The notes: generated by a model not told the origin, from the sequence alone. 41,143 bases of DNA from Chloroflexota bacterium (GCA_024232355.1 JAAEPW010000046.1:1-41143); one strand, 5' to 3'; numbered from the stretch's first letter, positions 7,442 through 14,864 are shown. Made by a program: numbers and translations.

Positions 7442-9417
7442 TGAAAATTGGCGTGTACGTTTGTCATTGTGGGAGCAACATCGCCGGGATGGTGGATGTG
7501 GCGGATGTGTCTCAGTGGGCCAAGGCGCTGGGCGGAGTCGCCGTCAGCCGCGATTACGAGTTCATGTGTTCCAGCCTGGGCCAAGAAATGATCAAGGACG
7601 ACATTCGTGATCAAGGATTGGACCGGGTGGTGGTGGCCTGTTGTACCCCCCGCATGCACGAGCCGACGTTCCAGCGCGCGGTGGGGGAGGGGGGGCTCAA
7701 CCCGTACTATTTTGAACAGGCCAACATCCGGGAGCAGTGCTCGTGGGTCCATACTGATCGGGAAGAGGCGACGGAAAAAGCCAAGGCCCTGGTCGCTGGG
7801 GCCGTATCGCGAGTGCGGCACCACCAGTCGTTGAGCGTCAACACGGTGCCCATCAACCCGGCGACGCTGGTCGTCGGCGCGGGCATCACGGGTATTCAGG
7901 CCGCGCTGGAACTGGCCAACGCCAACTATCCAGTTTATTTGGTGGAGCGGGAGCCGTCTATCGGCGGTCGAATGGCCCAGCTTGACGAGACCTTTCCTAC
8001 GCTCGACTGTAGTGCGTGAATTCTCGGTCCCAAAATGATGGATGCCGGTCGGCATCCCAACATCACTCTCCTGACCCACAGCGAGGTCGAAGAGGTTTCG
8101 GGGTACGTGGGCAATTTCGACGTCCGCATCCGCAAGCGGGCGCGCTCGGTGACGGAGGATCTGTGCACCGGCTGCGGGGCTTGTGAGGAAAAATGTCCTC
8201 GCAGGGTCAAGCACGAGGCCTTTGACGCCGGGTTGGGCAAGCGCAAGGCGATCTATCGCCCCTTTGCCCAGGCAGTCCCCGCCATCCCCGTGTTGGACCG
8301 GGAAAGTTGTCTGTTCTTCCTCAAAGGGCGCTGCAAGTTGTGTGAGAAGGAATGTCCCACCGGGGCGATCGATTACGAACAGGAGGACGAACTGCTGGAT
8401 GTGCAGGTAGGCAACATCATTCTGGCTACTGGCTACGATCCTTTCGACGCTGGTCGCATCTCTCAGTACGGCTATGGTCAATACCCCAACGTCTTTACCA
8501 GCCTGGAGGTCGAGCGGATGTTGACCGGGTCTGGCCCCACCAGCGGGCACGTCGTCCTGCGTGATGGCAAGACAACGCCGGAGAGCATCGCCATTATCCA
8601 TTGCGTGGGCAGCCGGGACGAGAATTATAACTCGTACTGCTCCAAGGTTTGCTGCATGTATTCGCTCAAGCTGGCCCACCTGGTCCAGGCACACACCGGC
8701 GCGCACATTTACGAATTTTACATCGATATGCGCACCGGCGGCAAACTGTACGAGGAATTTTACAAACGTCTCCAGCAGGAAGGGACCGTTTTCATCAACG
8801 GACGCCCGTCCGAGATCCTACCGGAGGGCGACAAGCTGGTAGTCTATGTGGAGGACCGGATGCTGGGGCGGATGATCCGCGTGCCGGTCGACATGGCGAT
8901 CCTGAGCATCGGCCTCGAACCCCGCCACGACGCGCGAGAGGTGGCGCAGATGTTTAGCATCAGTTGCGATGCCGACGGCTGGTTCAAGGAAAAGCATCCC
9001 AAGCTGGATCCCGTGGCGACGCTGACCGACGGCGTCTTTATCGCCGGTTGCGCCCAGGGGCCGCGCGATATTCCCGAATCGGTGGCTCAAGGCGCGGCGG
9101 CATCGGCGCGGGTGCTCTCTTTCATCCGGCAGGGGGAGGTCGAGGTCGAGTCGGCCACGGCCCTGGTGGACGAGATGATGTGCGTGGGCTGCACCCAGTG
9201 CGTCCACACCTGCCCCTACTCGGCCATCGAGCTGGTGGAAAGCCGGGGCCGTCAGATCGCCCGCGTGAACGATGTTCTGTGCAAAGGGTGCGGCACCTGC
9301 GCGGGGACCTGCCCTTCCAAGGCCATCACCCTGCGCCACTTTAACGACCGGCAGTTGGTAGCCGAGATGCTGGGGGCGATGAACGTAATGCGAGAACTAG
9401 AACTGGTAACGGCATAG
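7441..9417 (+). CDS. hdrA: heterodisulfide reductase subunit A, predicted selenoprotein (UGA = Sec193)
   Basis: 658 aa if the TGA at 8017-8019 is read as selenocysteine; the frame is open on both sides and homology continues without a break. The UGA sits in LDCSA-U-ILGPKM, exactly where HdrA proteins normally have Cys (LDCSACILTPKM type). HdrA is the flavin and iron-sulfur hub of electron-bifurcating Hdr complexes. The N-terminal CHCG lies at 8-11, the FAD-binding VVGAGITGIQAALEL near 143, cluster motifs CTGCGACEEKCP from 242 and CKLCEKECP near 298, and two C-terminal [4Fe-4S] motifs CVGCTQCVHTCP from 581 and CKGCGTCAGTCP from 614. The paired hairpin at 8036-8065 looks like a bacterial SECIS. 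Without Sec insertion the product would stop at 192 aa, lacking all clusters after the N-terminal domain. Start ATG 7441 follows GGAGG. Confidence 0.9.
8036..8065 (+). promoter_or_regulatory. candidate bacterial SECIS hairpin in hdrA
   Basis: GATGCC-GGTC-GGCATC gives a perfect 6-bp upper stem (8041-8046 / 8051-8056) with apical loop GGUC. A lower 5-bp stem TGATG/CATCA (8036-8040 / 8061-8065) is separated from it by a 4-nt bulge. The loop starts 27 nt after the UGA. Loop G residues, stem and distance agree with what is known of SelB-binding SECIS elements such as that of E. coli fdhF. Confidence 0.75.
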
Positions 9418-9479
9418 GCAGTATTGGCGGGGATCGCGAATGAATTTCGTTAAGGGCGGGTACATGTGGAGGAATAGAC

Positions 9480-11573
9480 GTGACACAACTGCCCATTCGT
9501 AAACTGACGTTGTACAAACAAGGGATCGGCTACTATGAGCGCCGGGGAGAGATCGACGGGGCGCTCGCTACCGTGGTCGTGCCGCGCCACGCCGTCAATG
9601 ACGCGCTCAAGAGCCTGACAGTCACCGTACGCCAAGGCGGTCATGTGTTGGGAGTGGACTATGAGACGCCAGCGGACAGGCGAAAGGTTCTGGAGGAACT
9701 TGCAATCAGATTGGGCAACAAGGCCAGTCTGGTAAACCTCTTGGTGTGTTTGTGTGGTTGCCAGGTGACTCTTTATCTGGAGGACGAAGCGGAGGTCAGC
9801 GGCCGTGTGATCGGAGTCGATACATCGTTGGACGCTCAAGTAAACCCTGCCAGCGTGGTATTGCAGACCGGCGATAACGCCGGTCAGGTACAGATTTTTC
9901 CTTTGTCTCAGTTGCATGGTTTTTCGCTGCACGACGAGCGCGCTACGACCGACATTGGTTTCTTTCTGGACGTTCATCAGATGGAACAGGCGCGCGCTAC
10001 GGTCACTGTGCGCTTGAGTGAGGACAAAAACGATCTGGAGATCAGCTACTTGGCCCCTATCCCCACCTGGCGTGTGAGTTATCGCTTAATTGGTCAAGGT
10101 GAAAACAAAGCACAACTGATCGGTTGGGGCTTGTTTGACAATCAGTTGGATGAGGACCTGGATCAGGTGGACCTCACCTTGATCTCGGGGCGGCCAATTA
10201 CGTTCGAGTATGGATTGTATGAATCGTACACGCCCTCCCGCCCGTTTGTCTCTGATGATCCAATGGCTATCGAAGCGGTTTCGGACGACCCCACCATTGT
10301 CCAGTCGTTGTCCAACATCTCGCATGAGCTTCGCACGCCGCTTAACAGTATTATTGGTTTTTCCCGAGTCCTGCTCCAGGGCATAGATGGGCCGCTCAGT
10401 GAAGAGCAGACCACAGATATAAAAGCGATCCATAATTCCGGGCAACATATGCTTGAAATGATCAACAATCTTTTAGAGTTGGTGCGTCTGCGAGAAGGTG
10501 GAAAATCAAGTGGGAGGATCACGTCTGTTTACGGTGCTGGACCGTTGGGTGATCTCAAGGCGAGCAGTGCCTATTTCAAGCCGGTCGTTGTGGGGCAAGC
10601 CGTAGCCGAATCCTTTAAATACCAAGTCGAGATGCCAGTGTCGGTCCGGCGGGGATACTCGGCGATGGTGCCCATCATTTCCGAGACGGTCGATTATGAG
10701 CCGCTCTGCGTTTACAGCGGCAACAAGATGCCAAATCACCCGTTGTTGGTGTGGCGGCTGCGGAATGCGACGGGCAAGGTGCTTGAGCAGGGTGCGGTGA
10801 CCCTCGTTGACGGTGACCAGTATCTGGGCGAAGGAATCATGCACTTTACGGGGGTCGGAGACGAAATCCAGATTCCGTATGCGCTCGAGTATGGCATTCA
10901 AGTGCGTGAAACGACTGAGCATAGCAAGACACAGCTATTAGGGATCAAATTTGACAAGGAAAAGCGCCAAGCTAAGGTTAGCAGGTACAGTATCATACAT
11001 TACCAATACCAGTTGACCAGTCATTTGCAACAGCAGACGACGGTTTTCATCGAGCGGCGTGATCCCAGTACAGGCGAATACTTTGAGATGCCGCTGTCCG
11101 ATTTCGCCGCAGCAGGTCATACCCGTTGGGCGGTTGTGGTGGACGCGAATGCAAAAGCCTCATTCACCATCCGAGTGCGCAATATCCACGAGCGCTATCA
11201 AGACATCAATGAATGGAAAAGCGATTTTGTTAACGAGATCCAAGCCCAGGGTTTGGTGAGTGACATCAACGGGACTCGGCTCGAAAAGATCATGCACGAA
11301 AAATCCCAAGCGGCGACGGCAGCAAACCAAGTCAAAAATCTCGAGTCTAATTATGAGCAGGTGGTGGGGCGACAGGAGCAACTTCGTTTGAATCTCGGTG
11401 CTCTGGGCAATTCTAAGCGCGAGGCGGGAATTCGAAACAGCGTGTTGGACGACCTGGAAACCAGCGAGAACCAAAGGCGCAACCTGGAACAGCAAATCGC
11501 TGATCTCAAAGAGCAGATCGCTAAGCACCGACGGATTCAGCGGTCGCTCGTTCAAGAAATTTTTACAAACTAG
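9480..11573 (+). CDS. DUF4139-family protein with an inserted orphan HisKA domain
   Basis: 697 aa, GTG start behind GAGGAAT. The outer parts match the DUF4139 type: an N-terminal domain (LTLYKQGIGYYERRGEI), the middle PTWRVSYRL...LDQVDLTLISGRPITFEYGLYESY, and a C-terminal beta-rich domain from about 380 (FKYQVEMPVSVRRGYSAMVPI), ending in a long coiled coil (about 600-690). Where this family usually has a variable linker (about residues 275-345) there is a complete histidine-kinase dimerisation/phosphoacceptor domain with H-box SHELRTPLNSIIGFS (His282). No HATPase domain follows anywhere in the protein. It lies 62 nt after hdrA and before mvhD, inside what is normally a contiguous pair. No signal peptide or membrane segment. 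Function unknown; phosphorylation in trans by another kinase is possible. Confidence 0.75.
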   Translation: MTQLPIRKLTLYKQGIGYYERRGEIDGALATVVVPRHAVNDALKSLTVTVRQGGHVLGVDYETPADRRKVLEELAIRLGNKASLVNLLVCLCGCQVTLYLEDEAEVSGRVIGVDTSLDAQVNPASVVLQTGDNAGQVQIFPLSQLHGFSLHDERATTDIGFFLDVHQMEQARATVTVRLSEDKNDLEISYLAPIPTWRVSYRLIGQGENKAQLIGWGLFDNQLDEDLDQVDLTLISGRPITFEYGLYESYTPSRPFVSDDPMAIEAVSDDPTIVQSLSNISHELRTPLNSIIGFSRVLLQGIDGPLSEEQTTDIKAIHNSGQHMLEMINNLLELVRLREGGKSSGRITSVYGAGPLGDLKASSAYFKPVVVGQAVAESFKYQVEMPVSVRRGYSAMVPIISETVDYEPLCVYSGNKMPNHPLLVWRLRNATGKVLEQGAVTLVDGDQYLGEGIMHFTGVGDEIQIPYALEYGIQVRETTEHSKTQLLGIKFDKEKRQAKVSRYSIIHYQYQLTSHLQQQTTVFIERRDPSTGEYFEMPLSDFAAAGHTRWAVVVDANAKASFTIRVRNIHERYQDINEWKSDFVNEIQAQGLVSDINGTRLEKIMHEKSQAATAANQVKNLESNYEQVVGRQEQLRLNLGALGNSKREAGIRNSVLDDLETSENQRRNLEQQIADLKEQIAKHRRIQRSLVQEIFTN

Positions 11574-11582
11574 ATAATGGTT

Positions 11583-11686
11583 GATAGCGCCCAAAACCCT
11601 TTTAGCGTTTTTCATTTTGCGAGAAACAGCAGGGGCGGGGTTTTGGGCCTTTGTCAAAAAGCTGTTTCTTGGTAGCTGGTGGTTGG
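11583..11686. repeat. GCCCAAAA-family MITE-like repeat (reverse-orientation copy)
   Basis: Core 11589-11648 has inverted ends GCCCAAAACCC and GGGGTTTTGGGC. Its interior and flanks (GAGAAACAGCAGGGGCGGGG; AAAAAGCTGTTTCTTGGTAG) match, in opposite orientation, the copy at 31166-31366. That copy differs by an internal insertion of about 105 bp. A third, more divergent copy lies near 15547-15607. Confidence 0.7.
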
Positions 11687-11718
11687 ACAAAACTAGCAAG
11701 AATACCAAATGCAAAAGA

Positions 11719-11815
11719 TTAACCGCCGATAAACGCTGATGAACACAGATTTTTGACTGTTTTCAAACTGAATTCGACATTCATCTGCGTGAATCTGTGT
11801 TCATCTGCAGTTCTA
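11719..11815. repeat. short inverted repeat with GATGAACACAGATT arms
   Basis: Two oppositely oriented AT-rich arms of about 32 bp (11719-11750 and about 11780-11813) share GATGAACACAGATT and similar flanks. They could form an imperfect hairpin in the leader of mvhD. Non-coding; looks like another small dispersed palindrome, although only one copy is in the window. Confidence 0.5.
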
Positions 11816-11867
11816 AAACGATTTGTCAGTCAATCAGAGTTGATATGGTGCTTTAGGAGCGTTATTC

Positions 11868-12311
11868 ATGACCGAACAAAGCTACGAACCCAAAATCATC
11901 GGATTTCTCTGCAACTGGTGCAGCTATGCGGGCGCGGACCTGGCGGGGGCTAGCAGGCTCAAGTACCCGCCCAACCTCAAGATCATCCGCGTCCCTTGCT
12001 CCGGGCGCGTCTCGCCGGAACTGATCATCCGCACGTTCCGCGAGGGGGCCGATGGCGTGATGATGCTCGGCTGCCACATCGGCGATTGCCACTATAGCAC
12101 CGGCAACCACCGCACCGCCCGCCGCATGCCGGTCCTCAAAGCGCTGCTCGAATTCACTGGCATCGAGCCGGAGCGGTTTTTGGCCAAGTGGGTGTCTGCT
12201 TCCGAGGGCGGGATATTTGTTGAGACGGTGCACGCGTTCACCGAAAATCTGCGTCAACTGCCCCCGATGCAGGAATCACTGGAGAATGTGAATTCGTTTA
12301 GCTGTGGATAA
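11868..12311 (+). CDS. mvhD: MvhD-like [2Fe-2S] hydrogenase/Hdr delta subunit
   Basis: 147 aa, matching the F420-non-reducing hydrogenase iron-sulfur subunit D family. This family bridges electrons between a hydrogenase, formate dehydrogenase or flavoprotein and HdrA. Cys residues lie in FLCNWCSYAGADLAG (from 13), RVPCSGRV and MMLGCHIGDCHY, the expected ligand motifs. All are encoded as Cys, so this subunit is not a selenoprotein here, although methanogen homologues can be. The start is preceded by GGAG 8 nt upstream. It overlaps mobA by 8 nt. A 294-nt gap filled with repeats separates it from the DUF4139 gene, so it may need its own promoter. Confidence 0.9.
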   Translation: MTEQSYEPKIIGFLCNWCSYAGADLAGASRLKYPPNLKIIRVPCSGRVSPELIIRTFREGADGVMMLGCHIGDCHYSTGNHRTARRMPVLKALLEFTGIEPERFLAKWVSASEGGIFVETVHAFTENLRQLPPMQESLENVNSFSCG

Positions 12312-12927
12312 CGTAACGGGCGTTGTACTGGCGGGCGGGGCCAGCCGCAGGATGGGGCGCAACAAGGCTTTCCTGGAACTGGAAGGCCGGTCGCTGATCG
12401 AGGTCGTCATCGAACGGGTGGCGAACGTGTGTGCCGAAGTGTTGGTCGTGGCGAGCGATGCACAACCTTACGCCAACTTGGGCGTCCCGGTTGTTGAGGA
12501 TCGCTTCCGTGACGTGGGCGCGCTGGGAGGGCTGCATGCTGGGCTGGAGGCCGCCTCCCACGAATTGGCCCTGGTCGTGGGCTGCGATATGCCTTTTTTG
12601 AACCCTGACCTCCTCCGGGCCTTTGTAGGCTGGGCCGATGGCTTTGACGCAGCCGTGCTGCGCCACGGAGAAAAGGGTTATTTGGAGCCCCTGCACGCCG
12701 CTTATGGGCGCGCGTGCCTTCCAGCGATGGAGGCCATCATCCGCGCTAAACGGCGGCGCATCGTCTCGTTTTTTCCCAACGTGCAAACGCGGTACGTGAC
12801 CCCGGCAGATGTGGCTCCCTTTGATCCCGATCTGCGCTCTTTCCGCAACGTCAACACACCAGAGGAGTGGGAAGCGGCGCAGGAAAAATGGAACAAGGTT
12901 GGGATCGAAGCAATTGTGACCAGATAA
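12304..12927 (+). CDS. mobA: molybdenum cofactor guanylyltransferase MobA
   Basis: 207 aa nucleotidyltransferase that adds GMP to molybdopterin to make the MGD cofactor used by formate dehydrogenases and related enzymes. The signature VLAGGASRRMGRNKAFLELEGR (residues 6-27) carries the G-rich nucleotide loop, and GCDMPFLNPDLL near 95 holds the Mg-binding Asp. GTG start overlapping the end of mvhD. Its place after mvhD suggests that a molybdenum or tungsten enzyme, for example a formate dehydrogenase (itself often a selenoprotein), works with this Hdr system elsewhere in the genome. That link is inference. Confidence 0.9.
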   Translation: MDNVTGVVLAGGASRRMGRNKAFLELEGRSLIEVVIERVANVCAEVLVVASDAQPYANLGVPVVEDRFRDVGALGGLHAGLEAASHELALVVGCDMPFLNPDLLRAFVGWADGFDAAVLRHGEKGYLEPLHAAYGRACLPAMEAIIRAKRRRIVSFFPNVQTRYVTPADVAPFDPDLRSFRNVNTPEEWEAAQEKWNKVGIEAIVTR

Positions 12928-12948
12928 TGCATCCACTTTTTCCCAAAG

Positions 12949-13071
12949 GGTGGATGCCCGGACTCGAACCAGGAACCTCTCCGTCCCAAGCGGTAACCTA
13001 CTCTCATTCGGCCCTACAGGGCAAGTGTACGAGGTAGGGATGTAGCGCTCTGCCATTGAGCTACAGCCACC
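12949..13071 (-). tRNA. tRNA-like gene with about 50-nt insertion (tRNA-A); anticodon uncertain
   Basis: The 5' part reads like a tRNA-His (G-1 paired with C73; GTGGCTG acceptor arm; U8-A9; GCTC/GAGC D-arm). The 3' end has a good T-arm (CCTGG-TTCGAGT-CCGGG) and an acceptor strand pairing 6 of 7 positions. Between D- and T-arms lie about 50 extra nt that can fold as CCTACCTC/GAG-A-GTAGG with an inner GCCC/GGGC hairpin. The only standard-looking anticodon loop, CTTGGGA, would read UGG (Pro), but its stem is weak (3 WC pairs plus one G-U). It shares a core with the gene at 13114-13233. May be an intron-bearing tRNA, an extra-armed tRNA or a pseudogene. Confidence 0.55.
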
Positions 13072-13113
13072 TTGTTAAAGTTTGTGGATGAGCCGAATGC
13101 TCCAGCTCACAAG

Positions 13114-13233
13114 TGACGGCGGCAGGAATCGAACCTGCGTCACGAGTTCCCAAGATAACCGTCTATATTTGGCTCCAAGGGCAAGGTTGTGATAAATGAT
13201 CTACTCTTGCTCTGCCAACCGAGCTACACCGTC
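13114..13233 (-). tRNA. tRNA-like gene with about 48-nt insertion (tRNA-B); anticodon uncertain
   Basis: Acceptor stem pairs 7 of 7 (GACGGTG/CGCCGTC, one G-U). U8-A9, GCTC/GAGC D-arm and the T-arm GCAGG-TTCGATT-CCTGC are all canonical. GAGT after the D-arm pairs with ACTC before the variable loop as an anticodon stem, leaving a 55-nt loop instead of 7. The loop ends in CTTGGGA and shares CTTGCCCT...GCC-AAT...GTTA...CTTGGGA with the neighbour at 12949-13071. If spliced, the most natural anticodon would be UGG, but this is not certain. The intact pairing across the insertion argues against simple decay. Confidence 0.6.
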
Positions 13234-13238
13234 AGGAA

Positions 13239-13306
13239 GGATCCAAGATTTGTTGGGGCAAGATTGATGAATTTATTGTGCTTTTTCATCTCTAAATCCT
13301 GGATCC
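13239..13306. repeat. inverted repeat downstream of the HNH gene
   Basis: 13-bp arms (13239-13251 and 13294-13306; GGATCCA core) match at 12 of 13 positions around a 42-nt loop. It sits between the stop of the HNH gene and tRNA-B, where it may be a processing or termination structure. No U-run follows. Confidence 0.4.
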
Positions 13307-13313
13307 ATAAATG

Positions 13314-13868
13314 TTAAAACTTGACGTACACCTTCCATTCGTCTGGAATGTCACCGTCGGCCACGAGATAGTTTGTGCGTGGCCGCTTGGGCTCCCAGAG
13401 CAGCTTCATTCCCGCTTCGTGCGGGGCGCGGTCGGCCTTGCGATGATTGCACCAGTAGCAGGCGCAGGCCGTATTGCTCCAGGTGTTGCCGCCTCCCTTG
13501 CTCTTGGGCACCAGGTGATCCAACGTGAAATCGGTTCGCTTGAGCGTCTGGCCCCGGCGTCTATGCCCAACCCCGATGCCACAGTAGACGCAGACGTAAC
13601 CATCGCGAGCCAAGACGCCGTGCCTGCTCCACGTTGCTCCGCGCTGTGGCACGTTGACATAGTACCGCAGCCGTATCACCGATGGCACCTCGAATACCGT
13701 GCCCGGCGTACGCAAGCGCGCGGCTATACCATCCACAGCGTCGACCACGCCGCGCATCATTAGATCCACGGCGTCGCGGATCGTGATCGACTTGAGTGGG
13801 ACGTATGAAGCATTGAGTAGTAGAACTGATCTTGTGTTTACGTTGACGTTTGCGTTGACCGTAACCAT
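13314..13868 (-). CDS. HNH endonuclease
   Basis: 184 aa. Contains a Cys-His HNH nuclease module: RDGYVCVYCG (zinc CxxC), then TLDHLVPKSKGGGNTWSN with the catalytic DH, and CYWCNHRKADR with the second CxxC. The N-terminus (VLLLNASYVPLKSITIRDAVDLMMRG) is the usual lead-in of 5-methylcytosine-type or phage-like HNH proteins of this size. ATG at 13868 follows GGAGGAGG. It lies inside the tRNA array and in the same orientation. HNH genes are frequent in phages and mobile elements, so this supports a mobile origin of the array or a homing role toward the insertion-bearing tRNAs; neither is proven. Confidence 0.9.
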   Translation of the reverse strand: MVTVNANVNVNTRSVLLLNASYVPLKSITIRDAVDLMMRGVVDAVDGIAARLRTPGTVFEVPSVIRLRYYVNVPQRGATWSRHGVLARDGYVCVYCGIGVGHRRRGQTLKRTDFTLDHLVPKSKGGGNTWSNTACACYWCNHRKADRAPHEAGMKLLWEPKRPRTNYLVADGDIPDEWKVYVKF

Positions 13869-13896
13869 TGCCTCCTCCTTTTAGGCCGCCCCCATA

Positions 13897-13945
13897 TCCC
13901 CAGCAGAACTCGAACCTGCATTTCCTTCCAGTTGTGCCATGGGGT
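13897..13945 (-). pseudogene. tRNA remnant lacking the anticodon arm
   Basis: Complementary acceptor strands (ACCCCAT / TGGGGAT), a D-loop-like stretch (GGCACAACTGG) and a T-arm (GCAGG-TTCGAGT-TCTGC) remain, but the anticodon arm and part of the D-arm are missing. Probably a deleted tRNA. Confidence 0.5.
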
Positions 13946-13949
13946 CTCA

Positions 13950-14021
13950 AGCTCCAGGTCGGAATCGAACTGACACCTGCCGCTTACGAAACGGCTGCAC
14001 TACCAATTGTGCTACCGGAGC
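13950..14021 (-). tRNA. tRNA-Thr(CGU)
   Basis: 72-nt cloverleaf: acceptor GCTCCGG/CTGGAGC, D-arm GCAC, anticodon arm GCCGT-TTCGTAA-GCGGC (anticodon CGT), T-loop TTCGATT. Confidence 0.85.
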
Positions 14022-14025
14022 ACAG

Positions 14026-14100
14026 GTCTGGGCGGCTGGAGTTGAACCAGCTACCTCGCGGATCCAAACCGCGTATGCAACCACGTACACCTCACCCAGA
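14026..14100 (-). tRNA. tRNA-Pro(UGG), somewhat degenerate
   Basis: Acceptor TCTGGGT/GCCCAGA and anticodon arm CGCGG-TTTGGAT-CCGCG give anticodon TGG. Position 8 is G instead of the near-universal U and the D-arm is weak, so it may be divergent or decaying. Confidence 0.65.
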
Positions 14101-14172
14101 GATATCTCACTTTGCTCACAGTCCCCGTCTCGGGGACGTTGCCCCGGAGCGGATATGATTTTCTATGCCTCA

Positions 14173-14244
14173 AGCTCCCGACAGGAGTCGAACCTGTGTC
14201 TTACCCTTACCAAGGGTAGGCTTCTTCCGTTGAGCTACGGGAGC
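14173..14244 (-). tRNA. tRNA-Thr(GGU)
   Basis: Acceptor GCTCCCG/CGGGAGC, D-arm GCTC, anticodon arm TACCC-TTGGTAA-GGGTA (anticodon GGT), T-arm ACAGG-TTCGACT-CCTGT. Canonical. Confidence 0.9.
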
Positions 14245-14283
14245 GAGATCAGTGGTTAGCAAAATCACCCTACAAGTGACTCA

Positions 14284-14354
14284 AGCTGGCGAGAAGAGTC
14301 GAACCTCCATCTACTGACTAGAAAACAGTCGTCGTGCCGTTAGACCACGCCAGC
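14284..14354 (-). tRNA. tRNA-Arg(UCU)
   Basis: Acceptor GCTGGCG/CGCCAGC. Anticodon arm ACTGT-TTTCTAG-TCAGT has a U-U mismatch at 31-39; anticodon TCT. T-stem contains two G-U pairs. Likely functional but divergent. Confidence 0.7.
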
Positions 14355-14356
14355 AA

Positions 14357-14400
14357 AGCTCCAGGCCGGAATCGAACCGGCGATCTCTGCATTTGTCTTT
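14357..14400 (-). pseudogene. 3'-half tRNA remnant
   Basis: Only a T-arm (GCCGG-TTCGATT-CCGGC) and the acceptor 3' strand CTGGAGC remain, identical in acceptor to tRNA-Thr(CGU). The 5' half is absent and the next tRNA begins at once. Confidence 0.55.
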
Positions 14401-14405
14401 CCATA

Positions 14406-14476
14406 TTGCGAGAGAAGGATTCGAACCTCCATTTTCTGATTCAAAGTCAGACGTCCTACCCTTAGACGATCTCGCA
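14406..14476 (-). tRNA. tRNA-Gln(UUG)
   Basis: Acceptor TGCGAGA/TCTCGCA, anticodon arm TCTGA-CTTTGAA-TCAGA (anticodon TTG), T-loop TTCGAAT. First of three tandem near-identical Gln tRNAs in coordinate order. Confidence 0.9.
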
Positions 14477-14501
14477 GAGATGTTGAACAATGTGATTTTT
14501 A

Positions 14502-14572
14502 TTGCGAGAGAAGGATTCGAACCTCCATTTCCTGGTCCAGAGCCAAGCGTCCTACCCTTAGACGATCTCGCA
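14502..14572 (-). tRNA. tRNA-Gln(CUG)
   Basis: Same acceptor, D- and T-arms as its neighbours but anticodon arm CTTGG-CTCTGGA-CCAGG (anticodon CTG). Probably arose by tandem duplication and anticodon change. Confidence 0.9.
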
Positions 14573-14608
14573 TAGGTGTTTCTATTTGCCGAATGATGTG
14601 ATTTCGTA

Positions 14609-14679
14609 TTGCGAGAGAAGGATTCGAACCTCCATTTCCTGATTCAAAGTCAGGCGTCCTACCATTAGGCGATCTCGCA
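14609..14679 (-). tRNA. tRNA-Gln(UUG), second copy
   Basis: Acceptor TGCGAGA/TCTCGCA, anticodon arm CCTGA-CTTTGAA-TCAGG (anticodon TTG). Differs from the copy at 14406 mainly in the outer anticodon-stem pair and D-arm. Confidence 0.9.
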
Positions 14680-14680
14680 G

Positions 14681-14754
14681 TGGAGCCGGAGGGATTCGAA
14701 CCCTCAACTTTCTCAGTGCAAACGAGACGCTCTGCCAATTAGAGCTACGACCCT
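14681..14754 (-). tRNA. tRNA-Ala(UGC)
   Basis: Anticodon arm TCTCG-TTTGCAC-TGAGA gives TGC. The acceptor contains G3-U70, the alanine identity pair, but the first pair is A-C. T-arm GAGGG-TTCGAAT-CCCTC is canonical. Confidence 0.75.
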
Positions 14755-14791
14755 TTGATGACCGTGAATGATTCGAGTTGTACGGTCAAAG

Positions 14792-14864
14792 AGCGGACAG
14801 CGGGACTCGAACCCGCGACGACTGCGTTGGCAACGCAGCGTTCTTCCATCTGAACTATACCCGC
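14792..14864 (-). tRNA. tRNA-Gly(GCC)
   Basis: Acceptor GCGGGTA/TGTCCGC with two G-U pairs, anticodon arm CTGCG-TTGCCAA-CGCAG (anticodon GCC), T-arm GCGGG-TTCGAGT-CCCGC. Confidence 0.9.

Noticed and set aside
7369..8706. Long open frame (445 codons) antisense to hdrA
   Set aside because: It lies opposite strongly homologous HdrA coding sequence and spells no recognisable protein; a by-product of codon bias.
8035..9417. Second half of hdrA as an independent gene starting at Met 8035
   Set aside because: Same frame as the first half, no ribosome-binding site, and the HdrA homology runs unbroken across the UGA.
12303..12311. TGTGGATAA, a perfect DnaA-box sequence
   Set aside because: A single copy inside the mvhD/mobA overlap with no neighbours or AT-rich unwinding region; chance match. 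No oriC was found next to rpmH either.
14393..14738. Small frames with repeated AREGFEPPF-like peptides on + and similar frames on -
   Set aside because: They are translations of the tandem tRNA-Gln T-arms, a known annotation artefact.
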